Source of the DNA: Bugula neritina
Lineage: Eukaryota; Bryozoa; Gymnolaemata; Cheilostomatida; Bugulidae
Reading direction: 5' to 3'
DNA length: 64,000 bases
Assembly: GCA_964035545.1 (NCBI GenBank)
Contig: OZ037769.1
Coordinates: 9,463,429 to 9,527,428 of the forward strand
The notes under the pieces were generated by a model. It worked only from the letters and a program-made list of their open reading frames with translations. It searched no databases and had not been told where the DNA came from. The stretch's first letter is position 1; the number at the start of each line of letters is the position of its first letter. Shown piece by piece: positions 12,665-25,000 of this stretch. The position numbers were made by a program, and so were the translations under genes.

Positions 12665-15600
12665 TCAATCAGCCTTAATACCAGAACTAAGAGAGTTGTG
12701 ATTTCTGGCTAAATTCTTACTAATCAAATCTTCACTTTTCTGCTTGTAGATGGTGTCAGAGTGTTTCTGTCGATGAAGCAGTATGCCAAGAGACTGTACA
12801 GATGCCACCCACACAAACACTGTAGGTATGAGCACCGTCAGTCTCCAGATGTTAACAGTACCGTAAAGTATAGCCACCACTGCCAGCAATACAGGAGAAA
12901 AACTGTTGGCATAACTCAGGTACCTACAATAAGCATGTGTGGCCTGAATGAATGGATAGTTGTAACAAACGGTGCTGGAAAATATTATTAACTAAAACCA
13001 AATAAACAGAAAAACAATTTTACCAACTATAAATATTATTGGTATAGAGGAACTATTTTCCAGCATGAATCAGCTAAAATTATTAAGCAGTGCACAAAAC
13101 AAAAACTGCAAATCTCTAATACTTCCCATGCTGTCAACATACAATCAATTGATTACTTATTAATATAAATATTACACCTGTGAAGACTGCAAATGCTAAC
13201 ACAGATGTAAAAAGGCTGCCTTCCATAAATAGATCATGTAACTAAACATTTATAAATACAACTACTAATTAATTATTAGTTAACTTCAAATATACGTTTA
13301 AGCATTAAACATAATAAAATATGTAAACGAACTCATCCTACCAATTCTCATAATCTGTGCTGAATCTGACTAACATGAGAGATGTAGCAATGACAATAGA
13401 GGGATAGCGGGATGGATCCAGATCTAGGGTTTTAATGAACCTACAGAGGGAATCGTAATATATGTGTAAATGCCTGTAATATATGTGTAATATATGTGTA
13501 ATATATGTGTAATACATGTGTAATATGTGTGTAATATATGTGTAGTATGTGCCACATATTGAGCTGATATAAGCCATTCTGCCTACTCAGCTCAAAAATA
13601 GACCAACCCATTGAGGAAACACCAGACCAATACGGGTTGAGTAGCTCATACACCATAAGAGCTAGAAAAACCTACACTGAACTCCTCAGTGACAAACTAT
13701 CACTCTAAACTGCCAGCAGAATGAGACTTCGTATTCACATATCACAATGCGCTATATTACAATGGGCTATTAGAGTGTAATTCAATTATCAGAAAGTAGT
13801 CAATTTAGTAAAAATCAAACTTTTTTTTCCAGAAAGATAGCCTTGAGATAGCAAGTGAGCTAAATGTTAGTAACAAAAAATCATCCGACTACTTTAACCC
13901 ATGAGAAGACAACTACAAACTATTGAAATGATTGAGTCTAATGAAAATACACACTAAACTGACTGCAGTAAAATAGGGATTAATACATGAGAATCAGTGA
14001 CTATGTATATGAACATATTTATGTTTCAGATTCAAGGTGTTGAAGTATGTTATACCACGGAGTCTGAGAAAGTACTGCAAGTATCCAGAGTGGTGTGAAA
14101 ACTGCAGGTGCTGGTAAAACTACTCAGTATATAAAAGCAACACTTACCGATAGTTCTTAATCCAAGTAATGAACTCTGGAAGAGACAGGATGAACATTGC
14201 GAGGGTGAGGAGTAGAAGTGTGTGCTGCAGATACCACATAGTGTGCCTCCTGTCATCTCTGGCAAATGTTACCATGCTAGCCACTATCTGCACACACATA
14301 AACTTACACTGCATGTCAACAGAAAATAAATTTATTCACAAAAAATGTAAGACTCCAAAGAGCTGAGACTAGCGGAGAAGCAGTATACAGTATTATGCTT
14401 TTTTCAAAAACTAATTTTAAAATTATATACCAAGAAGCCGCTATTACTTTTACTGACGAATGGCCTGAACAGATTTCAAAAGATCAAATTAAACAAACAT
14501 CAAAATTATCACAAACTCACGCTTTTTAAAAAATATATAAGGCAATGTATTACTACATTTCTTTAGGGAAGATAACTTCAATATAAGCAAATTGTTAGAT
14601 TGGGTCTAACAACGTAAATAGTGTGCACCATTAAACTATAACCCCTAAGGAAGTTTTAGTTCATTGGTGTGCACTACTTGAACGCAGTCAAATGGAAGAC
14701 TGAATGCATAATAGAAGGTGAATGAAAATAACTTGAGCTAACAAGTAACTCACATCTGCTACGATAAGTATAAATGTTACGAGAAGTCCAACACTGCCAC
14801 AGTAATTCCATGAGCTGTATATACCCAGTGTCAGTAGCATCCACCAAACCATGCTCCCTATCGTGGGTATGGTGTGGTGGGTGAAAATTCTGTAATACCA
14901 TACAACAACACATCACTAATAGAGAAGATGGATTAAAAGAAGCAAACCTGCATCGGTGTGATCATGCAATGAGAAGTTTTGGGAGAGAGATGTTAGGAGC
15001 AGTAATGCTAGAGAACTGAAGAGAAAACCAGTGAATGGGGTGGTGAATATGACTAAGGAAGACACAGAAAGTGTTAAATGAGACAGTAGTGAACATGTTA
15101 GCCAGCCATGTACTGTGCTAAAATTCCTTACTGGTAGCAATGTGTAACTAGTAATGTATTACCAGTAATTTGTTACTAGTAATGTGTCACAAGTAATGTG
15201 TCATTCACTAGTAATGTGTCACAAGTAATGTGTCACTCCCTAACAATGTGTCACTAGTAATGTGTCACTCCCTAATAATGTGTCACAAGTAGTGTATTTA
15301 TCTGGATCAAGTAGGTTAGATTTTAAACACTACATCAACATGGTTACAAAGAATAACTTCATATGAAAAAAGGTAGGGGCTGGCAGGTGTACCTGTGAAA
15401 GAGATATCTCATTACAGTTCCCAGCAGCGTCAGCATCCCTCTAGTAAGCAATGCATACCACCGAACAACTACTAAGGCTATTGTATAAAGAATTATATGC
15501 AGCCCTAAAAACATAAGGCCTCTGCTTTCTAATACAGCACCATCGGACAAAGGCAGACCTGCAGCAACAGTTTTGCTGCTGATTACCTCTTGACTACAAT

Positions 15601-16035
15601 AACAACAAAGCAGAGAAGAAATATCAATTTTTAGTAAAACATGAAGGTGATTGAAATACAGAGTACAATAAAATTGTGGTGCTGCTGAATTTGTTCAATT
15701 ATATTACACACTGCTACATTTGAAGCAACAACAATAATTTATATTTAGTAACTGCTAGGTACTTTAACAACAATTATTCTGTAATAGATATAGCAATCGA
15801 TAGAAATTTCAGTAGCTCTATGACATGTATAGCAAGTAACACATGTATACCTTAGTAACAGTTCTATGACAGAGGTAGCAAGTGCTAGTTTCCAAGGTTG
15901 TCCATACGCATCTTGAGCAGTAGATATATCTGGACATGGCTTCCCTTGAGAAACTATGAAGAGTTGGTGACAAAGCACCATGAACAAGCTGCCGATGACA
16001 AAGGAAGGCAACAATGCATAGTAATGGCGAGCAAA
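12665..16035 (-). CDS. PGAP1: PGAP1 exons 17-23: C-terminal membrane domain
   Basis: Seven exons encode residues 613-997. Hydrophobic stretches near residues 621-640, 699-718, 758-783, 803-830, 850-870, 888-902 and in exon 23 predict a multi-pass ER domain, as in other PGAP1 proteins. Exon 17 begins after the 10.4-kb intron. Exon 18 uses acceptor gttattgtag (15593), because the nearer acceptor ctgcag gives the wrong phase. Exon 20 uses acceptor cgatag, giving a 90-bp intron 19; the closer acceptors attacag and ctattag break the frame. The last exon opens at 12923 and ends with TGA at 12665. Confidence 0.85.
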
Positions 16036-19000
16036 CTACAAATAAAGTTATATTATTTATTAATGCCAATAAATGATCATTTTTGAGGCTTACCATTGCT
16101 TTAGAAATAATACAAAGACAACTTCATAGTTTGGCTGCTATTTTAAAAACTTGCATTCCAAATTTTCAACCTACAAGTATTTTTTTCTACATTCAGGAGA
16201 GAACCTTAATACCTACAGATGCTGAACATTGAAAAATAGGTGATAGACAGGCATCAAAATTACCCTGGCTTTCTAATTTGTGCATACTGAGTATGTGATA
16301 TCAATAACATACATGTGATGCATATATTAAATAAAAACCTGATACCACTAAAATAAAAAAGTTCACTTTAAATGTGTACCAGATAGATAGTAAATATAAG
16401 TGATATGTCCTAGCAACTAAACTCATTGCTCTTTACATGAAAAAACATTGAGTCATGAACTTATGGTCTATAATCACTTTTGTAAACCAACAATGCCACA
16501 AGCTGCAATATTAACATATACTTACTATAATATAGTAAATATATTACATATTTTGTTTTGCAAGACTAGCTATTCTGATGCCATTGGATTGTATTGATTG
16601 TTGTTCACGTAAGAAGAGAAAACTGCAAGAAATGAGGCATGATGCATATTTAGTGAATAAAAAAGTAAAGTGCTAAAAAAAGTTGTGAAGGCAATACCTA
16701 TAGCTTACATAAAATACTCATCCATAAAACAGTATCACATACAGCTTACTAATGTAACATTTTTTTACAACTTTTAAGCAAATGTAGGAGAATTCCAATC
16801 AAAATTATTTTGGCTTATTAAAAGAGCAGGCAAAATTTTAATGAAGGCCAATCTTTGTTCAACCAATTGATTCAATTAATTACATAGTCTACCCACTTTC
16901 CATTATACGAGTTTGTCAGGTATTGCTAAATACCTTATGCAAAAAACTTGAAGTAAAAACTATTATAATCCTTCACAATAGTTATTGCAATAGCAAAAGA
17001 AAGTTATTGAATATTACTAGACAAAACAGTGACACTTATATAATTTAAAACTTCATTACTATAACCCACTACATGTATTTACTATAACCAACTACATATA
17101 TTTACTATAACCCACTACATATATTTACTATAACCAACTACATGTATTTACTATAACCAACTACATGTATTTACTATAACCAACTACATGTATTTACTAT
17201 AACCAACTACATGTATTTACTATAACCAACTACATATATTTACTATAACCAATCATTGTTCCAAAATTAATTACTGCCACCTGAGTGCACAAATTAATTC
17301 TCCTAACCAATAAGAACACAGCATAATAATGCCTTACTTGCACTAAAAAGCAACACCTACCAACAGCAAAATTCATTAAAATTCTAAACTAATCTTTAGA
17401 ATTAAAAACTTTCCTAGAAAAACAAGGGATAATAGCACCCATGGAAAAATAGAACTTAGACAAAAATGATAAGTTAACTAATAAATCAACGTTCACCATA
17501 CTAAAATAAGTAGCTATATATAGCCTGATGATCATGATAAAAGTCTTGATAGTAGCAGAAATAAAGTATTTCTACAAATATAGACATTGAATGATGCCAG
17601 TAGTCAAACTCAAGCGCAGCAAAGTTGGCAAAACTTGAACAGCTATGTGTCATATAGTTCAGGTTGTTGAATTATAATATTAGTTGTTTAAAAATGTTAA
17701 ATCAAATGTCTAATCACCATAGGGCCTATGTTGTAATTGGACTGACAACAACAATACATTTTAATTGAGTGTACTGGGGACATTAATTAATTATTCTTTT
17801 GTAATAATGTAATTTGAGTGTTAATAACTAGTCCGTGAGGTAGTAGCTGCTGTTGGGATCATTAGTAACATTAGCAGCACTGATACAAACAAAATAAACA
17901 TTACTAGTAAGCATTACTAAGAATATCAACACTTGAGCTATTGTTTGTAGCAGGCTGTAACCAAGAACCAATCTATGTGCTTCAATGGATCAATTTCTTA
18001 TCTACGAAATTCAACAACTTCTAACAAATAACAAAAGAACAATACGAGAAGAGCTGAAGGTAATGAATTACAAACAATACCTAATAAAGAAATAATTACA
18101 CAACTCTGCTGCAGTACACAGTAGTAATCATATCCCCCAGGTCGAGGCTTATTACAGACAGGAAAGACAGCCATAACCTTCCAGCATCTCGCAGCAGCAC
18201 TTCAGTAATGTTACCAAAGAAAGTAAGGTAATATATTACAGTATATCTCCAGTAACGTCACCAAAAAGAAAGTAAAGTAATCTATTACAGTATTACTCCA
18301 GTAATGTTACCAAACAAAGTAAGGTAATATATTACAGTGTTACTTCAGTAGTGTTACCAAAGAAAGTAAGGTAATATATTACAGTGTTACTCCAGTAGTG
18401 TTACCAAAGAAAGTAAGGTAATATATCACAGTATTACTCCAGTAGTGTTACTAAAGCAAGTAAGGTAATATATTACAGTATTACTCCAGTAGTGTTACCA
18501 AAGAAAGTAAGGTAATATATCACAGTATATCTCCAGTAACGTCACCAAAAAGAAAGTAAAGTAATCTATTACAGTATTACTCCAGTAGTGTTACCAAAGA
18601 AAGTAAGGTAATATATTACAGCATCACTCCAGTAATGTTACCAAACAAAGTAAGGTAATATATTACAGTGTTACTTCAGTAGTGTTACCAAAGAAAGTAA
18701 GGTAATATATTACAGTGTTACTCCAGTAGTGTTACCAAAGAAAGTAAGGTAATATATCACAGTATTACTCCAGTAGTGTTACTAAAGCAAGTAAGGTAAT
18801 ATATTACAGTATTACTCCAGTAGTGTTACCAAAGAAAGTAAGGTAATATATCACAGCATATCTCCAGTAACGTCACCAAAAAGAAAGTAAAGTAATCTAT
18901 TACAGTATTACTCCAGTAGTGTTACCAAAGAAAGTAAGGTAATATATTACAGCATCACTCCAGTAATGTTACCAAACAAAGTAAGGTAATATATTACAGT

Positions 19001-22000
19001 GTTACTTCAGTAGTGTTACCAAAGAAAGTAAGGTAATATATTACAGTGTTACTCCAGTAGTGTTACCAAAGAAAGTAAGGTAATATATCACAGTATTACT
19101 CCAGTAGTGTTACTAAAGCAAGTAAGGTAATATATTACAGTATTACTCCAGTAGTGTTACCAAAGAAAGTAAGGTAATATATCACAGCATATCTCCAGTA
19201 ATATTACCATATGGCATATGTCATATTACCGTTAATAGGATAGCTGTTGAAAACTATACCTACTGTATTAATGTAGACAACAAAGAAGTCATACCAGTGT
19301 GGTACCCAGAGAGAGAAAAAACATAGACACCCAACATGGCAACAGACCTTCTACAGTTGGCGTAATCAATTACAGTCAGCCTATAGCCTTTGAAGTTACT
19401 GTTACTCGCCCAATTATAAGTCAGAACCAGAATGGATCAGTACTGCATCGTAATAAATGGGACAATTCAACTAAAGTCAAAAAACACCATGATGAATATC
19501 AACCAATACCAGTATCCTCACCAGTGAAGTCTTTAGCCGAACAGAATGTTAACTTAGTAACTCCAGTATCTATGAAGTTGATAGAAAGAAATAAAGCTAG
19601 AGATGAGAGGAGTGAAGAACTGGAGCCCTGCAATAATACAGCAGTAGAAACAGCTTTTACCAGAGCAATAAATCATAGAGAAGTGAACAGCAAAAGACTT
19701 AGAGTAGGACTATTAACTAACGACTTGACGCCTAGAGTCTACTTACAGGTAAGTAGGGCACAAGAATATTTATAGGTTGACAAATATCAAAGGGAAGTCA
19801 GTATTACTAATACTAAAACATCAAGGGGGGGGGGGGGCAAACTTCCTGTACCTCACTTCAATCTTCTTAGCAACAACTTTTGGGCAATGTGATTGGTACC
19901 GCTTGTGCCCAGTTACCATGAGTTTACCAGAAATAGGAATAAGCATTGTGTAATTTGAGGGTATGAAAGTGTAGCAAGAAAAACCAAATTACTATAACAT
20001 AAGTACCATTACCATAGAGCTAGACCGCATACCTAGCCAGCACTAGAAAATAAAGAGACTATATTTATTTAGCTTCCAGTTTGTAGGACCATGTGTGACA
20101 TTGTCTAACAAGTTGGCTCATTGCTGTGCATCCAGGCCTGGAATGAAGCCCAAGATAGACAAATCTAAATTTAAATTTCCTTAGATGGCGGTGTGTGACT
20201 TCAGAATTAAACATAAACAAAAGGAAAAAAGTGAGGAGTAGTTGGAAATAACTGAAACGAGTTTGAGATTTTAATGCAGTGAGTGCTTTGGTAGTCAATT
20301 GGTTCATATATTTGAACAAGCTCAAAGAGTATTTATGATATATGATTATTATTTCTACTACTACCTGGTCCACCACTAGCCACAGCAAAGTTGCAGCAGC
20401 TGACAGATGTTATTGTCAACTAATTATACCTGAAGAATATCTTTGCAGCCAAATTATTGTGTTAATACTTCATTAACTATGACTAAAACCTTTGCATGCA
20501 TAAAACTTCTGGTTTGTTCAATGTAAATCTGCCAAAATAGGTAGGTAGTTTGAACGAAATGGGGGAGAGAGAGGGGGCTATTTTTACCAAAAAACTAAAC
20601 AGCTTATAAATGTGATAAAAGTCCTCAACAGCTCAAACCCGATAATATTATTAGTTGTCATAGCTGTAGGCTATCAGGACATGGACTCTTTGATTAGTTG
20701 TATGCTAAAACTACATGAAATATAGTACAGTACTAAATGAGCAACTCTGCATGTTAACTCCTGAGACTACTGCATTATCTTCCGACTCCAGTGAGTGGCT
20801 TTGTGTGAAAACAAACCAGTAATTGAATGTAAGGATAATTGAGGGAGATAGAAATCTCCAAATTGGTACAGCAAATCTATTTGCTTTAGATAATCAAATG
20901 AAGAAATATTTGATATTATTGGCACTGTTACTAATACAATACATAAGCAATAAATCTATACAAATGTTTTCACAAATAACGACCACTTTATCAATATTGA
21001 GAATAGACCCCAGCAGAGTAGCTCATTTGATGGTAGGGCAAGCCTAATTGACAAGGAAGGGCCCAGCCACCATGCTGGAGGTATTTTTCAATCTACAGCC
21101 CACAAGGTATCAATGCACTTGTTTACATGATATAAACCTCATTAAAGATATGGCTGAAGTAAATCAAAGAAATTATTCATTTTTTTTTATGCTAGTATCA
21201 ACATAATAAAACACAATACATAAAATCAATAGATAAAACCAATGCTATAACAATGATTAAACTTGTTTCCATGCCTGCCTCTTGGTTGTACAGTTGACAT
21301 GTCGATATAACCACTTTTTCACTTAACCTGATTTTATATAAAAAAAAGGTTGAGCTTAAAGTATTGGCATGTAGCAATGGTGTTTTAGGCCAGTGAAGAA
21401 GGAAGACAATTCCAAAAGATGAATATGAAGCTGAGAGGACAATTAACAGAATTGTTCAATTGCAGATGCTTCAACAGCCACTCACTGAGCCCTACCTCTG
21501 AGATAGCTGATAGCTATACAGGGAGTTGTCACAGCGTGTAAGCAGGCAGAAACTGCACTAAGTTGTTTCCATGATTTCTTACAACACATTCTGATGAGGA
21601 GCCATCAATGCCAGTGTGATTCTTTTGTATACATATTTTCATTTAGCTGTATTTATTTTATTCATAGTGCTATTTATTCTACTCATACCAGCACAGAACA
21701 AACTGCTGTTTTAAACTCAGCATGAACTTGCACACCTCTTCTTGCTTGCACATGTTTACAGTTCAGTCAGATGGAATACTACTCATCAAACCAATTATAC
21801 TAGAATCTAGATCAACACTTTGACTGAGATACATGAAATATGGTTGAATAAAAAGAAACAGAGAGTACTACTTGATTCAAATTTAAAATAAATTATGCAA
21901 TAATTTAATGTTTAATCTTAATAAATTAAGTTAATACTGCATATTAATGTATTGGTTCCAACACTTATTCAACAGGGCGAGTGCTTACTAATCAATTTTG

Positions 22001-25000
22001 TTTCAATCATGTTGCATCCCTTGTTAAATCTTACATCCATCCCTACTACTAATAATAAAACCTCTAGGTACAAGGGCCTATAATTGTTACCGGTACAGCG
22101 CAAAATAATATTTACATATAGTATACAGTAATATAACAATAAATGTAGTAGTTATAGTGTAGTAATATACATAAAGTAGTATCCAGTACATTAATGTACA
22201 TACACAATAAAACAATGTACATATAGCTGCATACAAATAGCAATGTATATTATATAGTATAGTAATATACATATAGGGTCATTCCTCGTCAACTCAACCG
22301 ATGGCCCACGCCTTTGCGTCTCAGATTTTGTTCATATTTACACCAAATGGACCTACACATGTCTTGAGTACTATTCTTGAATATTTTTGGCCTGACACAA
22401 AAAATCTTTGAGAAATGATTATTTCCATGAACAAAGGTTGGGAAAAATGTTGAGGAAAATTTGCGATTTTTACTTTTAGACCAATTTGCAATCATTTTTT
22501 TAGACTGAGCCTTAAAATTTAGTGTGTGATTTGATAATACCTATCAATTTGCACTAGTAATAACATATACTGCAGAATACTTTGTGTGCATATATGCTAA
22601 GCCATTGAATATTGGCAAATTTTTATGAATTTTGAAAAAATTCGAATATTTGCCACATCACAAAAGGCACTAATTTTTATTTTACTTTCATAAATTTTTA
22701 TCCATAAATAGTTAATTATGGTGACTTTATACTCCTTAATTTGTGTAATTTTGAAAATAATATTTTCCAAGATGTAGACACCCAAAGTGAAGAAAATGTG
22801 AAAATTCGCCCAACTTCACAAGGATGTAACCCGATGTTTGAATATGGTAAAAATTTTTAAACAAGCATTTTCTGTAACGTCATTTAGTGTATTTTGTAGA
22901 TTCATAAATTTAAACGTCCTTATATTGTCCAAACTTAAAGTAAATCGCACGGAAAAATGGTATGCGTACGAAAATCAGCAAAATGCAATTTTTCAATATA
23001 ATATGTTGGGATCATACATTTTTTATCATTCATATTGTTCAAAATATCAAGTAGATACATATATGTTTCCTATATATGTCAAATCTACTGAAGATTACAA
23101 TAAAATCTGATTTGTGTGTAATAGCGTAAGAAAAATTTTGCCGATTGGCATTATATGATATTCCCATTAAGTTTCAGGTAGCAATTGTTATTTCTGTGAG
23201 TGAATGGTGTGAAACAGCTGAAATCTTGCTGGAATCAAGTACATTAAGTAGCTGAGGCAAGGAAGGCTTAAAAAAACAGGCCCAAATATAACACCATGGC
23301 CCTGAACACAATAGGCCTAATTAATTCAATGACGGTGGTGTTTAATACATGCCGGAAATTATTGTGGCTTTTGAAACAGATGTGCCTAAATATAGCAGAA
23401 TGACCATAACCTCGCCCTAATTTGGTCAGTACTAGTTAAAGAATCAAGTAATTGGCCTCATGCCATGTCTAATGTTCATCATCCTGAAAAAATTTACAAC
23501 TCTCTTTTTCATAACTGGAAACAATGGTCTTCCAACTTTAGTATCTGGTTCAGGCAGAACTTCTTTTGCAGTCTTCTGGCTTGCTGTGCAAGGTAATTGT
23601 TGGATTTTTACATAAGCTGGGAAAGCTTTTCCCTAATACATGATAGCTTTTCACATATCATCTCAGCTATATTATGCTTTTCCATTTTCATTATAGCAAA
23701 TACACAAAAGCTAACTTTTTTACGACTATAAAGACCCAGCAGTTTTTCTCTTATCCAGACTTGCTTTTCACACTTGTACTGGCAACTTGTAACTCATGAG
23801 ATAACCTTTTTTACGTTGCTATTTTTTCAGTCTGCTACTATAATAAATATTTATTTTTCTAACTTAAAACACACCGATAATTGTTTACTCCAAATTCTAT
23901 AGATGTCTTATCAATGGTCCAGCTTTCTGGTGCCAATGTCAATAACTGGACCTTCTTTTGTCCCAAAGAAACTTTCACCTTATTCAAGGAACATATTAAT
24001 ATGTTCAAATCTTTATGATTAATAGGCTTTATACAGGGATTTGTTGCTTCTGGGTGGAATTCCTCTCCCTCTATACTTTCAACTGTGGCAACCTTCTTAG
24101 CAATGACCTCCTCCACTAGATTCTGTTTTTCCCCATAGTTCACTTTACTGGAAGGGCTAATTTTTGGGGCTCTCCTGGTATAATTCTACTCTTTTGAACT
24201 GTAGAATCTGAGAGAAACTGTGCAATATTAATTGCTTTAAAAAAACTGAGCTCTCAGAATACTCTCAGGAAACTAAAAGTGATATATGATGCATTTCTTG
24301 AAGTTGAGAAGGAAGCACAGACACTAAACACTAGAATGACAGAATTAGTAGCTTCTCCCTTGAAAGCTGCAAAATTAGCTCATCTAGTAAAGTGAGCTAT
24401 AGGAAAAGAAAACGGAAGAAAGTGCAGGAGGTCATTACTGAAAAGGTAGAAACAGTCTTGGGTATAGATAAAGAAGAACTTCACCCAGAAGCAACAAATG
24501 TCTGTATGAAGCGTAGTAATCATAAAGATTTGAACAAATTAGTATGATCCTTGAATAAGGACACGGAAGTTTTCTTGTGACTAGAGAGGGTCTAGTTATT
24601 GACATTAGCATGAAAAGCTGGACCATCGATAGAACAGCCATAGAATTTGGAGCAAACAATTACCTGGCCCAGCAAGCCAGAAAACTGCAAAGGAAATTCT
24701 GTTTGAACCATGCAGATGGTAAAGTTGGAAGACCATTCTCTCCACATGTAAAAGAAAAAGTTGTAGATTTTTTCAGGATGATGAATATTATTCTTAGCCT
24801 GGGCAAATTACTAACCTAATTAGGGTGAGGTTAGGACCATTCTGCTATATTTAGACACGGTCTGTTTCAAAAGCCACAATTGTTTCCAGCATGCATTAAC
24901 CCCCACGTTGACCTAATTTGGCCTATTGTATTCAGGACCATGGTGTTATATTTGGGTATGGTTTTTGAAGCCTTCCTTGCCTCAGCTACTTAATGTACTT

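Noticed and set aside
14674-14916. 80-codon frame overlapping PGAP1 exon 20
   Set aside because: It is another frame of the same exon. The membrane-segment frame and phase agreement identify the true one.
20065-20388. 107-codon minus-strand open frame in intron 16
   Set aside because: It has no recognisable domain and no match to PGAP1. Exon 16 joins exon 17 in phase without it.
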